This document shows, one piece after another, positions 1 to 8,761 of a stretch of 64,000 nucleotides of DNA. This stretch comes from Actinopolyspora biskrensis (GTDB lineage: Bacteria; Actinomycetota; Actinomycetes; Mycobacteriales; Pseudonocardiaceae): NCBI RefSeq assembly GCF_013408175.1, contig NZ_JACBYW010000001.1:620001-684000 (forward strand). Direction: 5' to 3'. The notes under the pieces were generated by a model. The model worked only from the letters and a program-made list of their open reading frames with translations. It was not told the DNA's origin and did no database searches. Both the position numbers and the translations under genes were made by a program. Position 1 is the stretch's first letter, and each line of letters opens with the position of its first letter.

Positions 1-3000
1 GCGGGGACGCCAGACGAGACGCAACCGCATTCCGGTGCTGGTCGGGCGGGAAGTGAGTTCGCCGTTCATCCGCGCGACCTGATCCTCGGCCGTGGCGATG
101 AGTTCCTGCAACGTGCTGGCCACCTCGTTGACCAGGTGGTTTTCCAGGATCTCGCGCTCGCGCTCGTCGAGCAGTCGCTGCCGGTCGGTGACGTCGGTGT
201 CGAGGGCGTCGGCGAGTTCCGGCACGGAGGTGCGGCGCCCGTGGAACTCCACCTCGACGATGATGCCGTCGTCGAGCAGGTCGGCCGTGGCGCGGTTGCC
301 CTGGCGCGTCAGGACCTCGGTGAGCGTCTTGTGCTCGTCTGTGACCCTGCGCTGCGCACGTTCCCAGGCGGTGTCGTCATCGGTGATGTCGGAAAGCTCG
401 TCGTTGACCCTGCGTGCCAGTCGTACGGTCGGGTCGGGTGCCCAGGAGTTCTCCGGGGACGGCAAGTCCAGTTCGGGCAGAGCGACGGTCAACAGGCCGG
501 TGTGGGCGAACCGGCGGAACGACTCGGTGGCCGTGACCCGTTGCTCGGCGGCCTCGTCGAGGGCGGTACGGAGCTGTTCGCGGTGGCCCTCGGCGAGGCC
601 GCGTGCTGCGATCGCGTTTTCCACCTCGGTGTCGGCTTCTCTCCGCTGGTGCTGGTTGGCGGTGAGCGAGTCGGTGACCTCGGTGAGTTGCCGTTCGAGT
701 TCCTCGACGGCGGCGCCGACGGTGCTACGCAGGGTCTGGTGGCGTTCGGTGGCCGATACGGCGGTCTGTTCGGCCTCGTTCGCGCGCTCGGCCAGCTCGG
801 TGAGATCGGTTTGGGCGCGGTCGAGTTCGGCTGCGGTGTCCTCAGCCCGCTGTTCGGCGTCGGTAACGGCCTGCCATGCTGGCCACAGCCGCTCCAGACA
901 CGTGCGGTAGTCCTGCAGTGCGGCTGCCACTTCGTCGAGGGCGGTGCGCTCGGCCGGTAGCGCGGCGTCGTGGGCACCGGTAGTGAGCGCGTCCTGCGCG
1001 TTCTGGGCGTGTTCATCGGCCGTGGTCAGGGTCCTGGCTGCTTCCGACTGACGTTCGGCGAGACGTCGGCGTTCGGCGACCAGCGAACTCACTCGCGCGT
1101 GGGCGTCTCGCAGTGCGTCGTCGGCGGGCAGGTCGGCCATCTCGGCGGTGAGGGTCGTGGAACGTTGTTCGAGTCGGGTGCGGGCATCGGTGAGCTCGTC
1201 GAGTTTTTCGTCCAGCGTGGCTAGTTCGGCGCGCAGTTCGGTCAGTCGGGCACGGCGGGCGATCTCGCGGGTGCTGCGTCCGATGTACTCCGCGGTGGGC
1301 TTGCTCCAGTGGCCCTCCAGTGTGCCGACCCGGAATCGCCCCCGACGCGTGACCCAGGTAGCCGAGTCGGTGTCGGGTGCGTTGTCGACGAGGCCGATGG
1401 CGGCGAGTACTCCGGCGACGGTCGACTTCGGCACGGCGGCAGCGTGAGGGTTGTCGTGGTCGATGATCGGTCGCAGCGCTGTGGCCAGCGAGGTGCGTGC
1501 CGGTGTGCCGGGGCGTACCACAACGTCCTCGGTCTCGGGCGCGAGGAGCTCACCACTGGGGGTGATCCAGGCGTCGAGAATTCCGGAGGCTTCCAGAGCG
1601 GCTTCGATGCCGGCCCTGTCGGCCCAGCTGATTTCGTCGGTGAAGTCGACCAGCCGCCACAGCGGTGCGCCGTCGCGGTCGACCCGTGCTGCGTGGTCCC
1701 TGGTGTAAGGGGTGGGAGGGGTGGTGTCCTCGCCGCGTTCGAGACGGTCGATCTCGTCGGTCAGCTCCGTGCGGCGCAGCTGGTAGGAGTGTTGCTGGGC
1801 TTGCAGCTCGGCGTCGGCGCGGGCAAGCTCATTGGTGGTGGAGTGGCCGGCCGTGTTGGCGGCGGTTGTCGCGGGGTTCGCGCCGTCGAGGGTTTCCACC
1901 CACAGTTCGAGTTCAGCGATCGTGCTTGCCGGATCGGTCAGTCGTAGTTCGGTGGCGTGGTCGAGGTGTGCTCGGATCGCCGTGACCAGTTCGGCGCCGC
2001 ATTGCTCGGCGGAGGCCTCGGCGGATGCCTTGCGTTCATTGAGGTCACTGGCTTGCTCGTCGAGTTCGGAGGCCTTGCGCTGGGCTTCGCCCAGTGCTCG
2101 TTCGGCGTTGTCGACGGCTGTGAGCAGTGTGAAGACGTGGCGTATGGCGTGTTGTTGACGGTCACGCAGTTGCTCGGCCGCGCGGCGCGGAATAGCTGGA
2201 TCCGGTTGACCGTCCAGCGGTGCGTCGACAGCCTCGGCGTGGCGGTCCGTGACCAGAGCCGCCGACGCGCGTTCGGCCGCCTGTTGTCGGGCGGTGGTCA
2301 GCTCGTCGCGGGCGTTTGAGAGCCGGGATGTGGCCGTGTCGTGCTGTTCCCGGCGGCTGGCCAGGCGTTGCTGACTGTTGTCCCGTTCACCAGCCAGGCG
2401 ATGGGCTTCGTCGGTGTGGCGTCGTGCTTCTTGCGCGGCCCGCTCCAGTTCCTCGGAATTGCGCATTTCCGGGCTGGTGCGCAGCGCGTTCTCTCTGGCC
2501 CGCAACTGGGTGCGCGTGTTGGTCAGCTCCTGTGCACGACTCCTGGCTGCTTCCAGTCGTTCTTCCGCCGCGGTGTGGTCGGCTTCGGCGGTGGACAGGT
2601 CGCGGCTGACGCGCTCGTAGGTAGCCTGGGCGTCTCTGGGCCGTTTGGCCCGTCGACGTGCGGCCATGCGGGCATAGCGGCGGTAATGACCGAGGAAGGA
2701 TGTCGCGGCGTCACGTGCCTCGGTCATCGAGCGCAATGCTTCGCGGTCCTCTTCGAGGCTGCGGAACGCCTCGGCGACGTCGGCGATGACCGCCTGGTCC
2801 AGTGGGGGAAGGGCTTCGGTCAGCGCATTGGAGAGCGTCTTCTCGTCGGGACGTTTGGACAGATGGGGTTGACGCAGCTGCACCAGCAGGTCGACCAGAG
2901 CCCCGTAGCGCTTCTCGCCGAACCCGAACAGGGCTTCGTCGACGGCCCGCCGGTAGTCGCGTCGAGCCCGCTCGTAGACGGTTCCGCGGTCGGCGAGGGC

Positions 3001-3483
3001 GTCGGCGAGCCGGTCCTTGCTCAGGGCCGTGCCGGTGGCGTCCACCAGCTCCAGTTCGTCGCCGACGCGCTGGTCGGTGACGAAGAACCAGTGACGGCTG
3101 ATTCCCCGACCGCTGACGGCTTTCATCCCGCAGCCCAGCGTGCGTATGTCGACGCGGCCGTGTTCGTCGAGGCGGCCGAACTCCAGCCAGGTGTAGCCGA
3201 GTCGTTCGGGGTGCGGGTGGGCACCGCCGAGCAGCAGATTCCAGTCCATCCGCTTTTTCGGGTCCGCGTCGGGTTCGACCCGGTGCGGGGAGAGGTCGCC
3301 GTCTAGCAGGAACGGCAGGGTCAGTGCCAGCACCTTGGACTTGCCGGTCCCGTTGTTACCGCGCAGCAGCAGGCGACCGTCGTGGAACCAGAACTCCTCG
3401 GAGTCGTAGTAGAACAGGTCGATCAACCCGGCGCGCAGCGGTTGCCAACGGGCCACTCGGGGGTGCGGGAGGTCTCGCGTCAC
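1..3483 (-). CDS. SMC/SbcC-like ATPase of a Wadjet-type system (TIGR02680 family), 3'-truncated by window edge
   Basis: The minus strand is open from GTG 3483 to base 1 (1,161 codons, no stop). The start overlaps the preceding stop (GTGA), so it is translationally coupled. Near residue 40 is a Walker A loop, GNNGTGKSK, preceded by a segment typical of SMC/RecN-type heads (YYDSEEFWFHDGRLLLRG). From about residue 290 onward the protein is rich in E, A, R, L and Q with long coiled-coil character, as in SbcC/SMC proteins. Walker B and the signature motif should lie beyond the left edge. Together with the two upstream genes this matches the TIGR02677-02678-02679-02680 cassette described as Wadjet (type III by my recollection), which acts on foreign circular DNA. 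The ATPase would extrude DNA loops for the nuclease subunit. Family call is firm; activity is inferred. Confidence 0.85.
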   Translation of the reverse strand, partial: MTRDLPHPRVARWQPLRAGLIDLFYYDSEEFWFHDGRLLLRGNNGTGKSKVLALTLPFLLDGDLSPHRVEPDADPKKRMDWNLLLGGAHPHPERLGYTWLEFGRLDEHGRVDIRTLGCGMKAVSGRGISRHWFFVTDQRVGDELELVDATGTALSKDRLADALADRGTVYERARRDYRRAVDEALFGFGEKRYGALVDLLVQLRQPHLSKRPDEKTLSNALTEALPPLDQAVIADVAEAFRSLEEDREALRSMTEARDAATSFLGHYRRYARMAARRRAKRPRDAQATYERVSRDLSTAEADHTAAEERLEAARSRAQELTNTRTQLRARENALRTSPEMRNSEELERAAQEARRHTDEAHRLAGERDNSQQRLASRREQHDTATSRLSNARDELTTARQQAAERASAALVTDRHAEAVDAPLDGQPDPAIPRRAAEQLRDRQQHAIRHVFTLLTAVDNAERALGEAQRKASELDEQASDLNERKASAEASAEQCGAELVTAIRAHLDHATELRLTDPASTIAELELWVETLDGANPATTAANTAGHSTTNELARADAELQAQQHSYQLRRTELTDEIDRLERGEDTTPPTPYTRDHAARVDRDGAPLWRLVDFTDEISWADRAGIEAALEASGILDAWITPSGELLAPETEDVVVRPGTPARTSLATALRPIIDHDNPHAAAVPKSTVAGVLAAIGLVDNAPDTDSATWVTRRGRFRVGTLEGHWSKPTAEYIGRSTREIARRARLTELRAELATLDEKLDELTDARTRLEQRSTTLTAEMADLPADDALRDAHARVSSLVAERRRLAERQSEAARTLTTADEHAQNAQDALTTGAHDAALPAERTALDEVAAALQDYRTCLERLWPAWQAVTDAEQRAEDTAAELDRAQTDLTELAERANEAEQTAVSATERHQTLRSTVGAAVEELERQLTEVTDSLTANQHQRREADTEVENAIAARGLAEGHREQLRTALDEAAEQRVTATESFRRFAHTGLLTVALPELDLPSPENSWAPDPTVRLARRVNDELSDITDDDTAWERAQRRVTDEHKTLTEVLTRQGNRATADLLDDGIIVEVEFHGRRTSVPELADALDTDVTDRQRLLDEREREILENHLVNEVASTLQELIATAEDQVARMNGELTSRPTSTGMRLRLVWRPR

Positions 3484-4682
3484 GAGCATTCCTGGATGGT
3501 CGGTTCGGCCAGTGCGTAACGGGCCAGTGCGGGCAGGGGAGTCACGGAGTCGAGGTCGCGGGAGATCAACCGCAGTGCTTCCAGCCGATCCAGTGCGGAG
3601 GTGGTCAGCTCCACCTCGGCACCCGGCTCGGCGGTGTCGCGGCGCCAGTACGAGCGGTGTGCGTCGGCCTGCTCGCGGATATGCCGGTGGAGTTCTTCCA
3701 GCGGCACAGCCTCCTGCGTGCTGCGCGCGAGGTACTCGGCGAGCAGCAGCGTGGCGTGACCATCTGTGCCGGTCTCGGGCATGCGCACGTCCGTCAGATC
3801 GTCGAGCGGGTCGACCATCGCGATGCCCTCGGCGCGGATCTCGGCGACCAGGCCGGTCAGTTCGGTGATCCGGTTGGTGATCGCGGTGCGTTGGCCGGAG
3901 AGATATGTCCGCTGGGCGTCGTCGAGGTCGACGTAGTACAGCACCGGTTCGTCGAGCAGTCGGCGTGTCAGGTGGTGCCGGATCCGCTGGTTGCGCAGTT
4001 CGTCGGTGACCGCAGGCATTTCGGTGGTCAACGCGGTGATCCGGTCACGAAAGGTCTGGATTCCCTCGGCGGCGACGGTTGATGGTCCCCGAGGTGTGGC
4101 CAGCAGTCCGGCGAGCACGTGACGGTGCACGTCGTAGAGCACGTCGCCGGTGTCCTTGACAAATGCCTCCTCGTCGCCGGCGATCTGGCTGAGTACACCG
4201 AGATCGAGCAGTAGCCGTACCACCGCGACGAGGTCGCTGCGCTCGTCGCGACTGTCGAGGGTGAAGGTCATGCCTGTCGCGACCAGATCGGGGTCGCTGG
4301 CTCCGAGGACGACCTGTTCGGCGAGGCGTCCGAGGGTGACTTGCGTTTCGGCACGGTCCAGCATGGCCAGTGCCAGACAGGTCAGTACGTAACGACGTCG
4401 GGTGAAGGGAGGTTTCGAACGCGTTTCCCGAGCGGGATAGGTGGGGTCATCGGTGGTTGCGGCTTGCTTGACCAGGCGTGCCAGGTCCGCTTCGACGATG
4501 AGGCGCCAACCGGTGTTGCGGTCGAACCACTCGCGCAGGGTATCGACGTGTCGACGGATCAGTATGAATGCTTCGGTATCGGGACCGCTGGCCCGCACCA
4601 GCGGGCGTCGCAGCAGAGTGCGCGCTGCTCGTCGTAGTTCGCCTGCACGGGAGGATGCGAGCACATCGTCGACGGCGCTCAT
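3480..4682 (-). CDS. TIGR02678-like (DUF2398) Wadjet accessory subunit
   Basis: A 400-residue protein. It begins with an Arg-rich helical N-terminus (ELRRAARTLLRRPLVR), then a segment reading WRLIVEADLARLVKQ and a region around RSKPPFTRRRYVLTC typical of the TIGR02678/DUF2398 family, which are winged-helix kleisin- or KITE-like partners of SMC ATPases. The start ATG overlaps the upstream stop (ATGA at 4679-4682), and the stop overlaps the GTG of the ATPase, so all three genes are coupled. No transmembrane segment or signal peptide is visible. The expected role is a structural subunit of the SMC complex in plasmid defence, inferred from the family. Confidence 0.82.
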   Translation of the reverse strand: MSAVDDVLASSRAGELRRAARTLLRRPLVRASGPDTEAFILIRRHVDTLREWFDRNTGWRLIVEADLARLVKQAATTDDPTYPARETRSKPPFTRRRYVLTCLALAMLDRAETQVTLGRLAEQVVLGASDPDLVATGMTFTLDSRDERSDLVAVVRLLLDLGVLSQIAGDEEAFVKDTGDVLYDVHRHVLAGLLATPRGPSTVAAEGIQTFRDRITALTTEMPAVTDELRNQRIRHHLTRRLLDEPVLYYVDLDDAQRTYLSGQRTAITNRITELTGLVAEIRAEGIAMVDPLDDLTDVRMPETGTDGHATLLLAEYLARSTQEAVPLEELHRHIREQADAHRSYWRRDTAEPGAEVELTTSALDRLEALRLISRDLDSVTPLPALARYALAEPTIQECS

Positions 4683-6226
4683 GCGCTGCGTCCCTCCGTT
4701 TCGTCGAGCGCGGTCAAATCCGTGATCTCGACCAGCATCTCCGGTCCGCGAAACACACCGTGTGGGGTGTGGATCTCGGCCTGTTCGGCTCCGTCCAGCA
4801 GGCTTAACCGGATCACCATGCTGCCGTCGGAGGTGCTGGTGCGTACCGTGTCGGCGCCGGAGGTTCGCGCGGCGAGCGCATCGCCGAGCAGCCCGAGGAA
4901 CAGCTGGAACGCTCCTGGCTCCAACGATCCGAGATCGGACAGGCGGGTCGGCTGGCTGGTGGCCAGCGCGGCCCGTGCTGCCGCGGTTTCGGCGGTTTCC
5001 TTGGCGGCGAGCTCTGCCAGGTAACGGCGCTGTTCGGATCGGTCGGTCACGCGGTTGGGCCTGCCCCGCCGTTCATAACTGCCGGTCTTGCGTAACCGTG
5101 GACTGATCGGCAGTGGGGGAGCGCTCGCCCACGGCGTGGTGGACTCGATGGTGCTGTTCCGATCGGGGTCGGCGGGGAGATGCCGTGCTGAGGAGAGCCC
5201 GAACGCCGAGCGCCACAGGCGGTGCAGCGAGGGTTCGTCGGGGGCCTGGGCGAACCAGCGGGCCAGTGTCCGGAAATCAGCGGTTCGGTCCGAGCGTCCG
5301 ACGCGACGTTCGTTGAGGGCAGCGACGACCTGCAGCAATTGAGGGATCGCCGCGCGGGCTTGGGACCGCAGCAGTTTCGCCTGGCTCGGGTGATGCTGGT
5401 CACTGATGAACCAGGCCCGGAATCCCTGCCATCGTTCGTACCAGAGGACACGACCGCGTTCGAAGGCTTCTAGTCGTGGGGCAGTCCTCTCAGCGCCCTC
5501 GTCGGCTCCGGGGGCGGCGTCCTCGGCCTCGCGCCACGCGGCGACATCCAGCAGTCGCCGCACTGCGGCGTGCCCCACGGAGTCGAGGAGCCCGGCGATC
5601 TCCGCGCCGGTACTGACGAGGTCCTTGACGAATCGTTCGAGGTACTCGATCAGCCTGTCCTTGTAGGCGCGGAACGCGTCCGCGTCGGCATCGTGCAGGT
5701 CGATGGTGCGCTGCAGGGAGCTCATGAACGCCTGCGCGTTGTCAGCGAGATCGCTGAACCGGTTGACGAGGCTGTCCAGCAGCAGATGCACCTTGGCCGG
5801 ATCGACGTCCGCTTCACCGGCGAATGCCAGCAGGGCGCGCAACTGGATGGCGATGTCGGTCAACGCTACTGTCTGCAGCGCCCCGCGTCGCCCGAGGGTC
5901 TCGTCGTAGGTCGTCAGTGCCTGCTCAGTTGCTTCACCCTGCCGGGTGATCTGGTACAGGAAACGTGCGCGGTGGAAGTCTTCAACGGTGGTCACCCGAC
6001 TGGTGTCTGGGTCGGCGCGGAGGTTTCCCCAGTCCACGAGTTGGGCGAGCGCACCGGCGATGACGGACACCTCGGGGGCGTTGTCGAGCTTCTCTTGAAC
6101 GTCCTCGGGACGGAGGTGCACGGTGAATCGGCGTTTGGCGTTCAGGAACGTCGCCATGATGCGTCGGTACAGCGCCGCGTTGGGTGAGGTGAGGTGGGCG
6201 AACGTTCCGAATTCCTGATCCACCAC
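4679..6226 (-). CDS. TIGR02677-like (DUF2397) Wadjet subunit
   Basis: The first gene of the cassette, 515 residues from GTG 6226. The frame is open further upstream (to 6550), but a strong AAGGAGGAG ribosome site at 6232-6240 lies 5 bases before the tandem GTG GTG at 6226/6223, so the longer version is rejected. The N-terminus FAHLTSPNAALYRRIMATF followed by LRPEDVQEKL is characteristic of TIGR02677. The family is helical with winged-helix parts and always travels with TIGR02678 and TIGR02680. It is probably the kleisin-like organiser (JetA role) of the loop-extruding complex. The nuclease gene (TIGR02679/JetD) is not seen and should lie left of the window. Confidence 0.83.
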   Translation of the reverse strand: MVDQEFGTFAHLTSPNAALYRRIMATFLNAKRRFTVHLRPEDVQEKLDNAPEVSVIAGALAQLVDWGNLRADPDTSRVTTVEDFHRARFLYQITRQGEATEQALTTYDETLGRRGALQTVALTDIAIQLRALLAFAGEADVDPAKVHLLLDSLVNRFSDLADNAQAFMSSLQRTIDLHDADADAFRAYKDRLIEYLERFVKDLVSTGAEIAGLLDSVGHAAVRRLLDVAAWREAEDAAPGADEGAERTAPRLEAFERGRVLWYERWQGFRAWFISDQHHPSQAKLLRSQARAAIPQLLQVVAALNERRVGRSDRTADFRTLARWFAQAPDEPSLHRLWRSAFGLSSARHLPADPDRNSTIESTTPWASAPPLPISPRLRKTGSYERRGRPNRVTDRSEQRRYLAELAAKETAETAAARAALATSQPTRLSDLGSLEPGAFQLFLGLLGDALAARTSGADTVRTSTSDGSMVIRLSLLDGAEQAEIHTPHGVFRGPEMLVEITDLTALDETEGRSA

Positions 6227-6231
6227 GGCGG

Positions 6232-6240
6232 CTCCTCCTT
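6232..6240 (-). promoter_or_regulatory. Ribosome binding site that fixes the DUF2397 start
   Basis: AAGGAGGAG on the minus strand, 5 bases from GTG 6226. It overrides the longer open frame starting at 6550. Confidence 0.75.
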
Positions 6241-6735
6241 CCTGGTGCGAGCGCCGCTGACGGTACGACACACCACTGTCAGGCTCGTCGTTCATGTTGG
6301 GGTGGTGCGATGGGCTACCGCAATCTTGTGAACCGTCGTTCGTCGGCACGAGGTAAGTATGACGAGATGCGTGTGATTGAGTCAGGTGTGGACCGCACCG
6401 AGCTGTGCTCTCCGTCCCGCGCTGGGCGGGTGCGGGTTCGCACCCGGTTGTCTCGGCCGAGGAAGATGAGTTCCACCGCCCCGATGAGAGCTTACGAGGC
6501 ATTAGCGGATGGGGGCGGTGCCGCGCTTCGCCTGTTGGATGAGTTTCCACGTGGATTCGTCTTGTTCGTGTCGATGCGGGGTGTCAAGTACCTGTGATCC
6601 CAGCTGGCCGGCCGGAACACACCGGTCGCAAAAGTGATGCGTCGGACCGATTGTTCCGTCAGCTGTTCAGCATGGGGAATTGCCCGGGGAAGAGGGGATC
6701 GTGCGGCTTGAATCGCCTCGGTGTGTCTGGAGGTT
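6241..6735. other. Intergenic stretch between two defence-like operons
   Basis: No convincing gene. Short frames on both strands lack family resemblance and good ribosome sites. Presumably it carries the promoter of the Wadjet operon, which reads leftward; I cannot point to clear -10/-35 boxes. Confidence 0.5.
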
Positions 6736-6770
6736 TTAGAGCTCCTAACGCGGCGCGTTAGGAGCTCTAA
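6736..6770 (-). terminator. Perfect 16-bp hairpin at the end of the NrtR-MTAN-membrane protein operon
   Basis: TTAGAGCTCCTAACGC, loop GGC, then the exact complement. The TAG stop of the upstream gene lies inside the right arm. There is no T-tract on either side, as is common for actinomycete terminators. The length and perfection of the stem are striking. It is probably a transcription terminator, possibly also an mRNA-stabilising structure. Confidence 0.65.
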
Positions 6771-8761
6771 GCGGCGGACTCGATGCCGAAGGGAACCGGG
6801 TTGTTCTGCTGTGTCGCGGCGGTGTCGCGTTGGATCCATGCTTTGCCTTCGGCGGAGATTCCTTCCAGGACGTGGAGGGCGTGCGTGAATCCGGTGGCGT
6901 CGAGGCTGATCCGGGACAGGCCCGGTTCGTCAGGACTGGCCGGTTCGAAGTTCCGCTCGGGTTCGGTGACTTCGATGGTGCGAGTGGGACCGTTGCTCAG
7001 GGTCAGTTCCAGCGTGTATTTGTGGTCGCCGGATTCGACCACGCGGAGCGATGATACGGCGTCGAAGCGGAAGTGCCCGCGTTCGTTGCCGTGGAAGGTT
7101 CCGTGCTCGACGTCGAGCTGCTTGGCCAGCTCCCGCACCCCTTCAGCGGTGATCAGGAACAGTTGAAGGTCGTACTTCGAGTAGCGCCACGGCCCGCCGT
7201 TGACGCGTGCTCGCTTGCAGCTCTTCGCGGGGGTTTGCACGATCGTGTGGGCGGTGATGTCGCGCCAGGCGAGACGGTAGTGACGCAGCGCCTCGTCGAC
7301 GAGCAAGATTCGATCGCATTCCAGCCAGGTCTCCATCTCCTCCTCGGTGGGGCAGGTGGCGGCCAGCTTGTCTTTCCACCGCTGGTACGCGGTTTGGCGA
7401 GCTTCCATCTTGCGTGCGTACTCTTGATCCTCCTCGGCGAATCGTCGGTGTTCACCGAGGATGTAGCACCAGCGAAACGTGGCGACCCGACCAGTTATCA
7501 CTGCGATGAGCACGCTGGCCAGCGCCGACAACGGGGCCGTCCGTACGGCCGCATCGACGACGGCACAAGCCGCGAGGACACCGACCACGAGCGCGGACAG
7601 GCACCAGGCTCGTGTGGACAAGGGCGTCCGGTACTGCTGCCGGTAGGAGAACAGGACGTTCTCACACCACTGTTTCCGGACATCGAGGATCAGGTGCCGG
7701 ATGAGCCACCTGACCCGGCCGACCTGGATTCTGCTTTCGCGGTACAGCTCGACGACTTCGTTGCGCAGCGTGGTGCGGATGCCCCTGGTCTCGGCCAGCC
7801 AGACCGAGCGGTCGACTTCCTTGGGCGCGTACTTGTGGGCGTAGTACTGGAAGGCGTGATCGACCTGGTTGGCGAACCCCGAACCGGGTGCCGCATGGGC
7901 AGCGACTTCGCCGGCGTACTCGCGTTCCTTGGAGCGGAGGCGTTGTGTGCGGTATCGCCACTCGAATCCCGTCTTGGCTGCGAGCGCTCCGACTGCCAAC
8001 GTCGTCAAGTAAGCGATTACTGATATCGCTGTCGGGCGTTGCAGCAGAATCCAACCGAGGCTTCCCAGGGATCCGGCGAGCAGTGCGCTCGCGAGGACGG
8101 CGCGAAGCCACTGCTGGGGAGTGGCACCCTTCGGGTCAGGATACTGGGCCCGCGGCCGGATCGGCTCGGGCTGAAAGTAGGCCCACACGCGGTTCTCGCG
8201 ATTTCCGGCGCGCCGTCGCCGCTCGGCGGTGCGTCGGGTCTCCGCCCAGAGGCTGTCCTTCACCCCGCTGGTCAGGACGAGATCGCAGTGACGCACGATC
8301 TGCTCGCGTTGTCGGGCGGGAAGTGACCGCAACTTTTCCAACGCCGGCGTGGGATCGCGGTCGGGGACGTCGAGATGGCCGAGTAGCTCGCACAGCGCTT
8401 CGAGTGCGCGTGTCCATTCGCTGTCCGGATACGTGGCGATGTGGTCGGGCAGCTCACCGAGCAGCCCTCGCTCCTCGGTGCTCAGTTCGCGGTACGAGCG
8501 CTTGCTGAGCAGGGCCAGGGCCCAGTAGAAGCGCACTGCGGCGCCGTCGTAGTCGCGGGCGATGGCTGCGTCGATCCACTCGCGGGCCCGCAGTGGCACC
8601 CCGTTGTCCAGGTAGTTGACGCCGACCCGGTACTTCTGTTCGGGCGGGTCGTCGGAGGACACCATGTACACGTTGGAGTTGTGTACCCATTCGGCCTGGA
8701 TCCCCACGCTGGAGCCGGATCCGGCGGTGTTGGTCGTGGTGGTGGTCTCGTTCCCACTCAT
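6767..8761 (-). CDS. Membrane protein with an N-terminal shared V-G-I-Q-A motif and effector-associated-type helical domain
   Basis: 664 residues, starting with an ATGA overlap with the nucleosidase gene. Residues 13-33 contain GSSVGIQAEWVHNSNVYMV, closely matching a segment in the upstream nucleosidase. A helical segment follows (about 41-100, KYRVGVNYLDNGVPLRARE) of a type I recall from actinobacterial conflict/effector-associated proteins. Two hydrophobic hairpins are visible (about 220-264 and 375-425), giving four membrane spans, with charged helical stretches between them. The C-terminal 150 residues look like a beta-rich soluble domain (FDAVSSLRVVE, YTLELTLSNG). No enzyme motif is seen. 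The inferred role is the membrane-acting partner of the nucleosidase in a defence or stress response. Function is not known. Confidence 0.75.
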   Translation of the reverse strand: MSGNETTTTTNTAGSGSSVGIQAEWVHNSNVYMVSSDDPPEQKYRVGVNYLDNGVPLRAREWIDAAIARDYDGAAVRFYWALALLSKRSYRELSTEERGLLGELPDHIATYPDSEWTRALEALCELLGHLDVPDRDPTPALEKLRSLPARQREQIVRHCDLVLTSGVKDSLWAETRRTAERRRRAGNRENRVWAYFQPEPIRPRAQYPDPKGATPQQWLRAVLASALLAGSLGSLGWILLQRPTAISVIAYLTTLAVGALAAKTGFEWRYRTQRLRSKEREYAGEVAAHAAPGSGFANQVDHAFQYYAHKYAPKEVDRSVWLAETRGIRTTLRNEVVELYRESRIQVGRVRWLIRHLILDVRKQWCENVLFSYRQQYRTPLSTRAWCLSALVVGVLAACAVVDAAVRTAPLSALASVLIAVITGRVATFRWCYILGEHRRFAEEDQEYARKMEARQTAYQRWKDKLAATCPTEEEMETWLECDRILLVDEALRHYRLAWRDITAHTIVQTPAKSCKRARVNGGPWRYSKYDLQLFLITAEGVRELAKQLDVEHGTFHGNERGHFRFDAVSSLRVVESGDHKYTLELTLSNGPTRTIEVTEPERNFEPASPDEPGLSRISLDATGFTHALHVLEGISAEGKAWIQRDTAATQQNNPVPFGIESAA

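Noticed and set aside
92..3306. Long plus-strand open frames over 92-3306
   Set aside because: They are antisense shadows of the GTG-started SMC-like ATPase, whose minus-strand frame has a Walker A motif and coiled-coil composition.
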